Assembly (NCBI RefSeq): GCF_030656115.1
Contig: NZ_JAUSOO010000061.1
Location: 62,001-126,000 of the forward strand
Source of the DNA: Hydrogenophaga sp.
GTDB lineage: Bacteria; Pseudomonadota; Gammaproteobacteria; Burkholderiales; Burkholderiaceae_C
Direction: 5' to 3'
Length of the DNA: 64,000 bases
The position numbers and the translations under genes are program-made. Shown in pieces: positions 37,822-46,502 of this stretch. Below the pieces are notes generated by a model that was given only the letters and a program-made list of their open reading frames with translations, was not told where the DNA came from and made no database searches. Numbering within the stretch: the stretch's first letter is position 1; the number at the start of each line of letters is the position of its first letter.

Positions 37822-38701
37822 GCACAACCTCCAGGTGCCGCTGCAGCCGCTTGCCATAGGCCTGCGACACGCGGTCAAAAATAATGGCGATGCCCACAAT
37901 GGCCAGGCCATTGAGCACCCCCAGCGTGAAATACTGGTTGGAGATGGCTCTGAGCACCGGCTGGCCCAGGCCCTGCACGCCGATCATGGAAGCGATCACC
38001 ACCATGGCCAGCGACAGCATGATGGTCTGGTTGACGCCCGCCATGATGGTGGGCAGCGCCAGCGGCAACTGCACCTTGCTCATCTTTTGCCAGGTGGACG
38101 CGCCAAAGGCGTCGGCCGCTTCCAGCAGGTCTTTGTTGACCAGGCGAATGCCCAGGTTGGTGAAGCGGATCACCGGCGGAATGGCGTAGATCACCACCGC
38201 GATCAGGCCCGGCACACGGCCAATGCCCAGCAGCATCACCACGGGAATCAGATACACAAAACTGGGCATGGTCTGCATCACGTCCAGCGTTGGACTGATG
38301 AGTTTTTGCAAGCGATCCCAGCGGCTCATGGCAATGCCAATGGGCAAGCCCACCACCAGGGCCACCAGGGTGCACACGAAGATCATGGAAATGGTCTTCA
38401 TGGTGTCGTCCCACATGCCAAAGAACCCGATCAACAGCAAGGTGACCACGGTGCCGACAACGATCTTCCACGAGCGCGAAGCCAGCCAGGCAATCAGGGC
38501 GATCACGCCCACCACAGCGGGCCAGGGCGACTGGGTCAGCAGCCGCTCGGAAAACAGCAGAAAGTCGCGCAGGGGGTCGAACAAACGCTCCAGCGGCTCG
38601 CCATATTCGCGGGTGAAGTTGCGAAAGCTGCCGTCGATGGAGCGGCGCATGGCGCTGAGCGTCTCCGACCCCAGCGAGGGAAATTCATTGAGCCAGGGCA
38701 T
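37814..38701 (-). CDS. proW: Glycine betaine/proline ABC transporter permease
   Basis: 295 residues from the ATG at 38699-38701. Membrane helices in the order expected for ProW, with the EAA loop LLEAADAFGASTWQKMSKVQLPLALPTIMAGVNQTIMLSLAMVVIASMIG, and an N-terminal cytoplasmic/short-tail extension (PWLNEFPSLGSETLSAMRRSIDGSFRNFTREYG) typical of the family. It forms the membrane channel for the osmoprotectant importer. It overlaps proV by 8 nt and follows proX by 117 bp. Confidence 0.92.
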   Translation of the reverse strand: MPWLNEFPSLGSETLSAMRRSIDGSFRNFTREYGEPLERLFDPLRDFLLFSERLLTQSPWPAVVGVIALIAWLASRSWKIVVGTVVTLLLIGFFGMWDDTMKTISMIFVCTLVALVVGLPIGIAMSRWDRLQKLISPTLDVMQTMPSFVYLIPVVMLLGIGRVPGLIAVVIYAIPPVIRFTNLGIRLVNKDLLEAADAFGASTWQKMSKVQLPLALPTIMAGVNQTIMLSLAMVVIASMIGVQGLGQPVLRAISNQYFTLGVLNGLAIVGIAIIFDRVSQAYGKRLQRHLEVVHG

Positions 38702-38818
38702 GGTCTCTCCTTGGGCTGAACAAAAAGAACGGCGACACGGCGCCTTGAAGGGCGCCGGCCGCGGGGCGACGAGGCCGGGTTGTGAGCACCCGGCCACGCC
38801 ATCTGACAGCGGTGCGCT

Positions 38819-39856
38819 TTACAGCGCCGCCTTGATCTTTTCAGCCACGTCGGGCGACACCCAGGGGGTCCAGATTTCAGGCTGGGTTTTGAGGAAATGG
38901 GTCGCACCGTCGGCACCGGTGGCCTGGTTGTCGCTCATCCAGGCCAGCAGGCCGTTGACCGTGTCGTTGCCCCAGGCGCGCTGGTTCAGGTAGGCCACGG
39001 CCGGGCCGCCTTCTTTCTGGAAGCGGTCGGTCACCACGGTGAACACCTCGGCGCGGGCCCAGTCGGTCTTGGTCGGCTTGTCGCAGTCGGCCTTGGTGTT
39101 GCAGGCCTCAAAAGCGTCTTTGTCATGCGGCACGCCGGCGTCGAGCTTCACCATCGCGTACTTGCCCAGAATTGAGGTGGGTGCCCAGTAGTAGCCCAGC
39201 CAGCCTTCTTTGCGCTCGTAGGCCTTGGCGATGGAGCCGTCCAGGCCAGCGGCCGAGCCGGTGTCCAGCAGCACGAAACCTTTGGCCGTGCCACCCCAGG
39301 CCTTGAAGGCGTTGTCGGTCGTGATCTGGCAGTTCCAGCCCGACGGGCAGTTGTGTACCGCGCCCTTGCCTTTGTTCTCAGACGAGGGAAACAGCTCGGG
39401 GTGCTTCAGCGCGTCGTCAATGGTCTTGATGGCGGGGTGGGCATCGGCCACGTATTGGGGAATCCACCAGCCTTCGACGCCACCGTCCGTCAGCGAGCGG
39501 GCTGCGTAGTGCAGCTTGCCTTCGGCCACGGCGGCGTCCAGCGGCTGGCGCACGGCGTTGATCCAGGCCTCGGGCGCCACGTCGGGCTGGCCCTTTTCCA
39601 TCATGGCGGTCAGCGTGGGCATGGTGTCGCCCGGCACCAGTTCCACCTCGCAGCCGTAGCCCTTGGACAAAATGATGCTGTCGATGTTGGCCAGCACTTC
39701 GGCCGATTGCCAGGTCATGTTGGCTACCGTGACCTTGCCGCAGACGGCAGCGGCGGACGGATCGGCCACGGCTGGCGCTTCGTCTTTTTTGCCGCAGGCG
39801 GCCATCAGTGCCGCCGAGGCGATCAGGGCCAAAGCCAGTTGGGGGGTGGGTTTCAT
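38819..39856 (-). CDS. proX: Glycine betaine/proline-type ABC transporter binding lipoprotein
   Basis: 345 residues from the ATG at 39854-39856. Signal peptide with lipobox LMAAC, then an OpuAC/ProX-like binding domain: VTVANMTWQSAEVLANIDSIILSKGYGCEVELVPGDTMPTLTAMMEKGQPDVAPEAWINA and WWIPQYVADAHPAIKTIDDALKHPELF. Aromatic residues in WxxxYYWAP-type segments fit a quaternary amine box, but the exact ligand is inferred. It heads the operon; a promoter-like sequence lies about 150 nt upstream. Confidence 0.9.
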   Translation of the reverse strand: MKPTPQLALALIASAALMAACGKKDEAPAVADPSAAAVCGKVTVANMTWQSAEVLANIDSIILSKGYGCEVELVPGDTMPTLTAMMEKGQPDVAPEAWINAVRQPLDAAVAEGKLHYAARSLTDGGVEGWWIPQYVADAHPAIKTIDDALKHPELFPSSENKGKGAVHNCPSGWNCQITTDNAFKAWGGTAKGFVLLDTGSAAGLDGSIAKAYERKEGWLGYYWAPTSILGKYAMVKLDAGVPHDKDAFEACNTKADCDKPTKTDWARAEVFTVVTDRFQKEGGPAVAYLNQRAWGNDTVNGLLAWMSDNQATGADGATHFLKTQPEIWTPWVSPDVAEKIKAAL

Positions 39857-40009
39857 GCGTTTTCTCCGGTGTCGCTGTGAGGAACCCACCGACGCGCGGC
39901 GCCGATGGATGCGATAAGCACACCCAACGACCTGGAGAAAACGAACGCTGCTGCAACCAAGGTGACCAGCCGCTCAACCAACAGGGCGTTGGATTGAACT
40001 TAGCCACTT

Positions 40010-40039
40010 AATATAGCTTTTTATCTATTTCGCACGCAA
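40010..40039 (-). promoter_or_regulatory. Candidate sigma-70 promoter for proXWV
   Basis: On the reverse strand, TTGCGT (complement of 40034-40039) is separated by 18 nt from TATATT (complement of 40010-40015), in an AT-rich patch that contrasts with the surrounding GC-rich DNA. The predicted start would leave a leader of about 150 nt before the proX ATG at 39856. The rest of the 290-bp gap to the GST gene holds no gene that I can see. Confidence 0.4.
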
Positions 40040-40146
40040 ATACTGCGGCTTTTCATATAACGATATCTGAGTCTTTCACTCAACCTCTGCGCTGGTACCG
40101 GTTTTTGGCCAGGGTGCCACCGAACTTCGCCCCCCAGCTTGCCGCA

Positions 40147-40812
40147 TCAAGCCTTTCCCAGGGCCTTGACCGCCAGCTGCGCGGGCCGCTCCATGCAGCG
40201 CACGATCCACTGGTGGGTGAGCGGGTGCACGGCCATGAGGCCATGGGCTGGGCGCGCCCAGTTGAGCACGCTGGCCACACACAGATCGGCCACGGTGAAG
40301 CGGTCTGCCGCCAGGTGGGCCATGCCAGCGCTTCGCTGGCGCTCCAGATGCTGCTCGATCACCCGGAATGGCACAGCGAGTCGGCGCTCGGCGGCCTCGG
40401 CCAGCTCCGGCTTGCGCCGCTCAGAAGGCATGACCATGCGGTGCATCAGCACGGTGAGCCCGTCGGCCTCGGCTTCGGTCACCACCCAGAAGCTCCAGCG
40501 CAGGGCCTCGGCGTCTTCGCGCGGGTTGGCCGGGGTGATGCCCACGCCATCGGGCTGGCCGTGGTGGCGCGCAATGTACAGCGCGCAGGCCATGCTTTCC
40601 CACACCACCACCTCACCGCCCTGCTCCGGCGGCCGCTGGTCCACCACCACCGGAATGTGGCCATTGGGGTTGAGCGCCAGAAACTCGGGCGTGCGGGTGG
40701 CACCGCCCTGGTACGGCAGGTTGACGTGTTGAAAGTTCAGGCCGAGTTCGGTGGCGGCCCACAGGGGGCGCACGGCGCGTGACGCGGGAATGCCGTAAAT
40801 GGTGAGGCTCAT
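40147..40812 (-). CDS. Glutathione S-transferase family protein
   Basis: 221 residues from the ATG at 40810-40812. The N-terminal thioredoxin-like domain (MSLTIYGIPASRAVRPLWAATELGL ... ALNPNGHIPVVVD ... VVWESMACALYIARH) carries the cis-Pro loop IPVVVD and the E-S glutathione-binding pair. A helical C-terminal domain follows (FTVADLCVASVLNWA). The Ser/Arg start resembles Nu/Ure2p- or theta-like bacterial GSTs. It would conjugate or reduce electrophiles in the cytoplasm; substrate unknown. The HAD gene is 34 bp upstream. Confidence 0.88.
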   Translation of the reverse strand: MSLTIYGIPASRAVRPLWAATELGLNFQHVNLPYQGGATRTPEFLALNPNGHIPVVVDQRPPEQGGEVVVWESMACALYIARHHGQPDGVGITPANPREDAEALRWSFWVVTEAEADGLTVLMHRMVMPSERRKPELAEAAERRLAVPFRVIEQHLERQRSAGMAHLAADRFTVADLCVASVLNWARPAHGLMAVHPLTHQWIVRCMERPAQLAVKALGKA

Positions 40813-40846
40813 GGTGGGGACGTGTGCAAATGTGTGAACAAAACGG

Positions 40847-41590
40847 TCAGCCCAGCTGGCGACACAGCGCCAGCAAGTCGGCCACGGTGGTGTGGGGTTG
40901 CTGCGGCCCATGGGCCCAGGGCTGGCCTTCGCGGTTCAGCCAGGCCGCCTGCATGCCGGCGTTGAGCGCGCCCACGCCGTCCAGGTGGGCATCGTCGCCA
41001 ATGTGCAGCACCTGCGCGGCGCTCACCCCAGCGGCCTCGGCAGCGGCATGAAAAATGCGCGGATCGGGCTTGCCCACGCCGAATTCGCGCGCGCTGAGCG
41101 CCGCCACAAAATGCGCACCCAAGCCCACCCGGTGCACGTCGGCGTTGCCGTTGGTCACGGCCACCACCGGGAAACGGCTGCTCAGAAAGGTCAGCGCGGG
41201 CAAAGCGTCAGCAAACAGCTCCACGCGCTGGCGCTCGGCAAAAAACACCTCAAACGCCGGCTCGGCCAGCGCCGGGTCGTCGCCCGCGCGCTGCAACACC
41301 AGGCGAATGGACTCGCGACGCAGCGCGCTCATGTCGTGCGCCAGGTCGGGTCGGGTGGTGTTCATGTGGTTGCGCACCTCGCGCAGCGCACCGGGCGTGG
41401 TGCACAGCGCGGCGGTGGCGGGCGCGTGGTCGGCCAGCCAGGCCTGCAACACGTTTTCAGCCCGGGTGATGGTGGGCCAGATCGGCCAAAGGGTGTCGTC
41501 CAGATCGAGCGTGATGGCGCGGATGCGCGACACGTCGAGCCCGGCGGGCGTGGGGTGGTCGGTTGGGGGAGTGGCGTCGGGGGTCTTCAT
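40847..41590 (-). CDS. HAD-superfamily phosphatase
   Basis: 247 residues from the ATG at 41588-41590; a start at 41611 is possible but overlaps the divergent hemH start. HAD motif I ITLDLDDTLWP (nucleophile Asp and general acid Asp), motif II VAVTNGN, motif III Lys in FGVGKPDPRIFHAA and motif IV HIGDDAHLDGVGALNAGM are all present. The helical cap between motifs I and II suggests a C1 cap, as in YjjG/gph-like pyrimidine nucleotidases or phosphoglycolate-type enzymes; substrate unknown. Divergent from hemH, 19 bp between starts. Confidence 0.9.
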   Translation of the reverse strand: MKTPDATPPTDHPTPAGLDVSRIRAITLDLDDTLWPIWPTITRAENVLQAWLADHAPATAALCTTPGALREVRNHMNTTRPDLAHDMSALRRESIRLVLQRAGDDPALAEPAFEVFFAERQRVELFADALPALTFLSSRFPVVAVTNGNADVHRVGLGAHFVAALSAREFGVGKPDPRIFHAAAEAAGVSAAQVLHIGDDAHLDGVGALNAGMQAAWLNREGQPWAHGPQQPHTTVADLLALCRQLG

Positions 41591-41609
41591 GTCTGCGGGA
41601 GAATAGCGC

Positions 41610-42701
41610 ATGGCATTTCACAAAGAACCTCCCTTTTCGCATGGTCAAGCCGCGCGCACGGCCATTGTGCTGTGCAACCTGGGCACACCCGACGAACCCA
41701 CCGCCCCGGCCGTGCGCCGCTACCTGGCCGAGTTTCTGGGCGACCACCGCGTCGTCGAAATTCCCAAGCCCATCTGGTGGCTCATCCTGCACGGCATCAT
41801 CCTGCGCGTGCGCCCCAAAAAGTCGGCGGCGAAATACGCCACGGTGTGGACCCCCGAAGGCTCACCCCTGAAGGTGTGGACCGACAAACAGGCCACGCTG
41901 CTGCGCGGCTACCTGGGCGAGCGCGGCCACCAGGTCACGGTGCGCTACGCCATGCGCTACGGCAACCCGTCCATTCCTGCGGTGCTCGACGAGCTGAAAG
42001 CCCAGGGCATGACCCGCGTGCTGCTGGTGCCCGCCTACCCGCAATACAGCGGCACCACCACCGCCAGCGTGTTCGACGGCGTGGCGCTGTGGGGCCTGAA
42101 GGCCCGCCAGCTGCCTGAGATGCGCTTCATCAACCGCTACCACGACGACCCGGGCTACATCGAAGCGCTGGCCAAAAAGGTGCAACACCACTGGCTGCAC
42201 CACGGCCAGAGCGAGCAGCTGGTGATGAGCTTTCACGGCGTGCCCCAGCGCACCCTGGAGCTGGGCGACCCCTACCACTGCGAATGCCACAAGACCGGCC
42301 GCCTGCTGGCCGAAAAGCTGGGCCTGGCCAAAGACCGCTACAAGGTCACGTTCCAGTCGCGCTTTGGCAAAGCCAAATGGCTGGAGCCCTACACCGAGCC
42401 CACCCTGATTGCCCTGGGCCAGCAAGGCGTAAAGAGCGTGGACGTGGTGTGCCCCGGCTTCACCAGCGACTGCCTGGAAACGCTGGAAGAAATCAACATG
42501 GAAGCGCGCGAGGCGTTCCTGCACGCCGGCGGCCAGCAGTTCAGCTACATCGACTGCCTGAACGACAGCCCCGACTGGATTCGCGCCCTGACCGACCTGG
42601 TGGAAAACCACCTGCAAGGCTGGCCGACGAAACAGGCTGATGACCCGATGGCGCTGAAGGCCAGCCGGGAGCGGGCTTTGGGGATGGGGGCGAAGGATTG
42701 A
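41610..42701 (+). CDS. hemH: Ferrochelatase
   Basis: 363 residues, the standard proteobacterial length. VLCNLGTPDEPTAPAVRRYLAEFL is the N-terminal signature; VMSFHGVPQRTLELGDPYHCECHKT contains the active-site His; FQSRFGKAKWLEPYTEP and VDVVCPGFTSDCLETLEEI (with the conserved Glu) complete the family motifs. It inserts ferrous iron into protoporphyrin IX at the inner membrane. The C-terminal [2Fe-2S] Cys set of animal enzymes is absent, as usual in bacteria. Immediately downstream begins the accessory island. Confidence 0.95.
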   Translation: MAFHKEPPFSHGQAARTAIVLCNLGTPDEPTAPAVRRYLAEFLGDHRVVEIPKPIWWLILHGIILRVRPKKSAAKYATVWTPEGSPLKVWTDKQATLLRGYLGERGHQVTVRYAMRYGNPSIPAVLDELKAQGMTRVLLVPAYPQYSGTTTASVFDGVALWGLKARQLPEMRFINRYHDDPGYIEALAKKVQHHWLHHGQSEQLVMSFHGVPQRTLELGDPYHCECHKTGRLLAEKLGLAKDRYKVTFQSRFGKAKWLEPYTEPTLIALGQQGVKSVDVVCPGFTSDCLETLEEINMEAREAFLHAGGQQFSYIDCLNDSPDWIRALTDLVENHLQGWPTKQADDPMALKASRERALGMGAKD

Positions 42702-43013
42702 GGGGGCTTGGGTGGAGCTCTCCACCCATTGAAACCACGCATCTCGGCACGCTGCCGGACCGCTCTACGGCGGTTGCGTTTGTTGACCTGAAGCTTCTGG
42801 CTGACTGCGGACGGCCATTTTGAAACACTTGGCTCTGCACCATAGACCTGACAGTCCGACCTGCTCCCCGCCACCCTTCTCACCGAAGCTCATTCAGATC
42901 CTAGTTGCTCAAGCTAGATCTGTGGCGAATCCCTCCGCGCGCCAAACGGCAAGCTTGAGTAGCGTTGTCCGTGGAGCAGCAAAGCATGGGCGGTGGACCG
43001 TAGATTTGATCGC
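42702..43013 (+). other. Intergenic junction between hemH and the accessory island
   Basis: About 312 bp with no coding frame, RNA gene or obvious repeat that I can support. Base composition shifts here from the strongly GC-rich core of hemH toward the lower-GC methylase/ParB region, so the left edge of the island lies in or near this stretch. I found no tRNA fragment or attachment-site-like direct repeat. Confidence 0.4.
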
Positions 43014-43949
43014 CTACTCAATTTGGACAGTCGAATGCACCAAGTCTGGAGAGCCCACGTAAACAGGGGGAGGAATCACTAGGTTCGAGATCACCAACTC
43101 CTGCGCTGTTCGAGATGACTTGACCTTGTAGTCCAAGTAGATGGGCTGCATCTGCTTTGATGCGTACAGTTCACGGATGCGCGGATGATCGTCGTAGCTG
43201 ACCAGCCACGGATATCCTTGGGATGTGATGTATCCGGCCAGTATCACGTGGTCAGTATCTGTGTAGTGGTGGCGGTAGAGCTTTCGGCCCTGTGTGTAGT
43301 AGGGCGGGTCGATGTAAACGAACGAGAAGCCCGCAGAAATCTTGGCGGCGTTCTTCCGCAGAAATGTCAGGGCATCGCCAAAGTGAACCGATACGCGAGG
43401 TGCAAGAAGGGATGCCGCCTTAATCTGCCTGACCAATGCGGTCTTGTTGAAGCGGCAGTTAATTTTGTAGGCGGACGTCTGTGCCTGCCCTCCTATTGGC
43501 CCGGCCCCGATGATCCCAGAGAAGTTTGTTCGATTGAAAAACAGTCCAGCAAGCCCAAGTTGCAAAAGCGTATATGTTGACTTCGTCGGGTCGTCAACAG
43601 CTTTCGTTGCCTGAAGGGCATGCCATGTCTCCAGCGTCACTGGGCACGTCTCAATGGCCGCACACAAGGCCTCGGTCGCGTTAAAAACTGAATGCCAGAA
43701 TGCAAAAACCAAGGGATCGCGTTCAACCAAAACCGCCTTGTCCACGAAGCCCATGCGTAACAGGTCCAGGGAGACTGAGGCTCCCCCTGCATATGGCTCG
43801 TAAAAGGTGCACCCAGCGAGAAGGTTCTCCTCCAGCACGCCGCTGATGTAGGTAGACAACAGTGACTTGCCACCAGGGTACCGGAGAGGACTCGGGGGAT
43901 CTCTCGCTAATAGACCCGAGATATTGGGTTGTGCCCTTTTAGTTGCCAT
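43014..43949 (-). CDS. D12-class (Dam-like) N6-adenine DNA methyltransferase
   Basis: 311 residues. Motif I-type segments PLRYPGGKSLL (22-32) and TFYEPYAGGASVSLDLL (48-64) and motif IV FVYIDPPYYTQG (DPPY at 214-217) are those of the D12 family (Dam, DpnM). FFNRTNFSGIIGAGPIGG is the region preceding the target-recognition domain. It should methylate adenine in an unknown short site. It is encoded directly after a ParB-domain gene with an 11-nt overlap and has no restriction endonuclease beside it. Base composition is lower in GC than the neighbours, fitting horizontal acquisition. Confidence 0.88.
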   Translation of the reverse strand: MATKRAQPNISGLLARDPPSPLRYPGGKSLLSTYISGVLEENLLAGCTFYEPYAGGASVSLDLLRMGFVDKAVLVERDPLVFAFWHSVFNATEALCAAIETCPVTLETWHALQATKAVDDPTKSTYTLLQLGLAGLFFNRTNFSGIIGAGPIGGQAQTSAYKINCRFNKTALVRQIKAASLLAPRVSVHFGDALTFLRKNAAKISAGFSFVYIDPPYYTQGRKLYRHHYTDTDHVILAGYITSQGYPWLVSYDDHPRIRELYASKQMQPIYLDYKVKSSRTAQELVISNLVIPPPVYVGSPDLVHSTVQIE

Positions 43950-45405
43950 TGAGGATGTACTGAATGACTGCGCGGATGTTATTTGCGACGGAGGCGAGCG
44001 TCGGCGGGTCGGCCTCTTGGAATTTCATATGAGTCATCGAATCCAGGTAGTTTTTAGCACTTTTTGTGGTGCCGGACGCCAAGGTTTTGCACATGTTTTG
44101 CTCTACGAAAACGCCGTTGGCATGTACAGATGCAAATGTGATCAAGTCGCCAAGACCAGGGTCACGACCTGGTTGCTTGCCTTGCTTCTGCTGTGCCATT
44201 ACGTCGCCCCACTTCTTGGCCTTCCGAATGCGATACACAAGGGCGCATTCAAAAGTGGCCCGCAACAACAGCGATGCAGCAACAGGCATCTTGATGTGGT
44301 TGATACTCTTCAGTTCCCCCGAGAGTTTGATCAGTATGTCGTCCTGAACATGACATTGCAGGTTTTCGAAAAAGACAGATGCCTTCGGCGTTTGAGGTTG
44401 CGTAGCAGTGCCTTGGGCCGTACCTTGAGGTTTCGTCGAAGTTTTAACAGCCGCTGCCGGTGCAGCAGACGGTTTGCTCGCTGATCCGCTGGCCGCTTGA
44501 CCAGTCGCACTCCCCTGTGCGCCGCTCAACGTCCAACCCTGAGCTTTATTTTCTGCGAGCAGTTCCGCGAAGTACTCGGCCGGATCAGTTCGGGTGTCGC
44601 ACTTCGGCTTCCCACCATTCGCAGGATCAGGAATCAAAAAGTCACGAGCGATCCGTTCTAACTCGTTCCGAAATTTCTCCTCAGCCAGCCCGCTGAGGAT
44701 ATTCTGATCGTCATCGAAGTGCGCTCGTAGTGCTTCCTTGGTTGCTGCAAGGGTGAACAAACGCGTGTATGGGTTCGTCTTCAGCTTCTCGTCTTCAAGG
44801 ACGCGCCGCTCGTCGGGGGTCCATACCGCGAGTCCCAGAGCCAGTTTTAAGAGACGGTATGGTCTGATGAGTTTTCTGACTTGCCCTATTGACGTGCCAA
44901 GCAGCTGGGCAACCTCTTCAACGGAGTGAGTGTCCAGCAAGCGCACGGCACGGCGCATCTTGGCAACCGGCGACCAGGGCTTCGCGCTCTGCTCTGTGTG
45001 CCGCTTCGTCAAGATGGGTTCGGCTACGGCTCTGCTGGGGCTGACATCTGCCGGAATCGACCGTATGGCCGCCTTCGTCTGTGCGGAGGCTTTTGGGAAG
45101 CGTGATTTGAAGTTCGCAGGAACAAGCGCGGGACTAAGCAACATCTGGCAAGCGGCAACTCGCCGATTGCCTTCAAGAACAACCGCTTTCCCCGCTTCTT
45201 CGACCACGATGATGCGCTCACCGTAGAACAATCCATTATTGCGCTCGATGCCACGAGCCAGATCGAGCACGTCCTCAAGTTCAAGCAGCTTTAAGCGGAT
45301 TTGCTCTTGGGTGGCGTTCTTTTCAACTTCGATGCGTGGATTTTGAGGGTCGAGTTGGAGTTTCTTCGGTTCGAAGCTCTGGGTCTTCCACTGCGCTTGT
45401 GCCAT
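43939..45405 (-). CDS. ParB-domain protein with KorB-like HTH and helical C-terminal domain, paired with a DNA methylase
   Basis: 488 residues, acidic and hydrophilic. Residues about 10-90 are a ParB/Srx-like N-terminal domain ending in the ParB box VLEGNRRVAACQ (GNRR at 79-82). Residues about 158-185 (SVEEVAQLLGTSIGQVRKLIRPYRLL) are a ParB/KorB-type HTH. A low-complexity Ala/Ser/Thr/Gln linker covers about 295-345. The last 140 residues (KMPVAASLLLRATFECALVYRI ... LDSMTHMKFQEADPPTLASVANNIRAVIQYIL) look all-helical and resemble HEPN/DUF4145-like helical domains, which is inference only. No parA gene is present. It overlaps the methylase by 11 nt, so the two are almost certainly co-translated. 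Confidence 0.8.
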   Translation of the reverse strand: MAQAQWKTQSFEPKKLQLDPQNPRIEVEKNATQEQIRLKLLELEDVLDLARGIERNNGLFYGERIIVVEEAGKAVVLEGNRRVAACQMLLSPALVPANFKSRFPKASAQTKAAIRSIPADVSPSRAVAEPILTKRHTEQSAKPWSPVAKMRRAVRLLDTHSVEEVAQLLGTSIGQVRKLIRPYRLLKLALGLAVWTPDERRVLEDEKLKTNPYTRLFTLAATKEALRAHFDDDQNILSGLAEEKFRNELERIARDFLIPDPANGGKPKCDTRTDPAEYFAELLAENKAQGWTLSGAQGSATGQAASGSASKPSAAPAAAVKTSTKPQGTAQGTATQPQTPKASVFFENLQCHVQDDILIKLSGELKSINHIKMPVAASLLLRATFECALVYRIRKAKKWGDVMAQQKQGKQPGRDPGLGDLITFASVHANGVFVEQNMCKTLASGTTKSAKNYLDSMTHMKFQEADPPTLASVANNIRAVIQYILNGN

Positions 45406-45549
45406 TCATCCTCCGTAGGTAATTTTTAGAAGTGTATCGCCCTACCCAAAGCCTTTGGGCGACCGCCTCAGAGCAAGACCAGTGCCCGCTCCGGGTCGGG
45501 ATGTGCCCTCAAGCGCACCGCGACGATCAGCCCTAAAACCAACACTCGC

Positions 45550-45680
45550 CGCCCCTCTAAAAACCGCCTCGCCAGCTTCAGATGCACCGGCACATTCAGC
45601 GCCGGTGCATGTCCACAGCCCGCAATGGAGACCGGGGGAGCTGTCGGTGAGCAACGCCCACTGCTTCAGCCGGGTCAGGG
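45550..45680 (-). pseudogene. Decayed partial copy of the downstream alpha/beta-hydrolase gene
   Basis: The stretch 45558-45632 closely matches 47662-47735, the 3' end of the hydrolase at 47650-48522 (shared blocks include AAAAACCGCC and CCGGCACATTCAGCGC, with scattered substitutions). The next 45 bp (45633-45678) match about 47940-47985 of the same gene, so some 200 bp are deleted between the two pieces. Orientation is the same. It has no intact frame and is a degenerate duplicate. Confidence 0.75.
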
Positions 45681-46013
45681 CAAGGCCGGGTCGCCCTCCG
45701 AAAGCCAAGCCGGCATATCGCGCGCGCTGTGCAGCACCCGCCACACGTCCACATGGTCAGACTGCTCGGCGTAAAACACGATGTACGGATACCGGCTGAG
45801 CGGCCAACTGCGCAGGCCGGGCAGGTTCAGTTCTTGCGCGTAGCGCGGTGAACCTGTGCCGGGTTGGCGGCCCAGGTGTGTGTAGGCCTGCTCCAGCCCG
45901 TCGATGAAGCCCAGCGCCACATCAGGCCCAGCCTCCTGCAGGTAGTAGCGGATGGCATCGTCCACGTCTGTCACGGCCAGAGCCCGCAGCCTGACCGGCT
46001 TGGTCAAGCTCAT
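45675..46013 (-). CDS. parE: ParE/RelE-superfamily toxin
   Basis: 112 residues. The pattern LRALAVTDVDDAIRYYLQEAGPDVALGFIDGLEQAYTHLGRQPGTGSPRYAQELNLPGLRSWPLSRYPYIVFYAEQSDHVDVWRVLHSARDMPAWL is the classic ParE fold order (two helices, then the beta-sheet with LP..R.w.l..yPY.iFY and V.v.RVLH.ARD). It is 4 nt overlapped by the preceding antitoxin gene, the normal antitoxin-first order of ParDE. The family poisons DNA gyrase or, less often, acts as a ribonuclease. The target cannot be told from sequence. Confidence 0.87.
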   Translation of the reverse strand: MSLTKPVRLRALAVTDVDDAIRYYLQEAGPDVALGFIDGLEQAYTHLGRQPGTGSPRYAQELNLPGLRSWPLSRYPYIVFYAEQSDHVDVWRVLHSARDMPAWLSEGDPALP

Positions 46014-46279
46014 GCGCCCTGTCGGGTGCTGTTCTTGCGCGGGGCCTGAACACCACCGCGAAGCCCTTGCCGCAAGCCGTCGAAATACGCAGGCGTTGCT
46101 TCCTGAACCGAAGGCGATGCCGCACCGGCCAGCAACAGGCCCCTCAAGTGTTGACGGTCCTGGTCGCGCCGGATCAGCTCGCGCACGTACTCGCTGCTCG
46201 TACCGTAGCCGCGCTGGCTGACCTGCTCATCCACGAAAGATTTCAGTGTGTCGGGCAAGGAGATGTTCATGGTGCTCAT
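46010..46279 (-). CDS. parD: ParD-type antitoxin
   Basis: 89 residues from the ATG at 46277-46279 (or 46270). MNISLPDTLKSFVDEQVSQRGYGTSSEYVRELIRRDQDRQHLRGLL is the ribbon-helix-helix domain of ParD antitoxins, with a short flexible C-terminal toxin-binding tail (EATPAYFDGLRQGLRGGV). It would repress its own operon and neutralise the ParE toxin encoded immediately downstream (ATGA overlap). The longer open frame up to 46516 has no support. Confidence 0.87.
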   Translation of the reverse strand: MSTMNISLPDTLKSFVDEQVSQRGYGTSSEYVRELIRRDQDRQHLRGLLLAGAASPSVQEATPAYFDGLRQGLRGGVQAPRKNSTRQGA

Positions 46280-46440
46280 GGCCGTCAATGTAGGCAAAAA
46301 AGGCTTCCATGGCAAATTTTGCCAAACATGAAGAACTCGGCACCCCCCACGGCACGCCATACGCAGCGGCAAGCTAATCAGAGCACAGCCCAGATGGGCA
46401 TTGCGGCAGGGTGCATTGGTGCTCGCGTTCAGAAAATACA

Positions 46441-46499
46441 GGGTCAGATTCGAATTTTCAGTAGCCACGCTGCAGAATCTAGAAATTAGAACCTGACCC
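46441..46499. repeat. Short inverted repeat beside a transposase remnant
   Basis: GGGTCAGATTC (46441-46451) and GAACCTGACCC (46489-46499) are inverted copies with one mismatch and a 37-bp spacer. They end 3 bp before the stop of the IS481-family transposase remnant, so they could be the remains of element ends or an unrelated GGGTCAG-type inverted repeat. Direct evidence is only the pairing. Confidence 0.5.
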
Positions 46500-46502
46500 C
46501 GA

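Noticed and set aside
45442..45744. A 100-codon reverse open frame overlapping the parE 3' end
   Set aside because: It lies over the decayed hydrolase copy and has no protein-like pattern; the DNA-level match to the hydrolase gene explains the region better.
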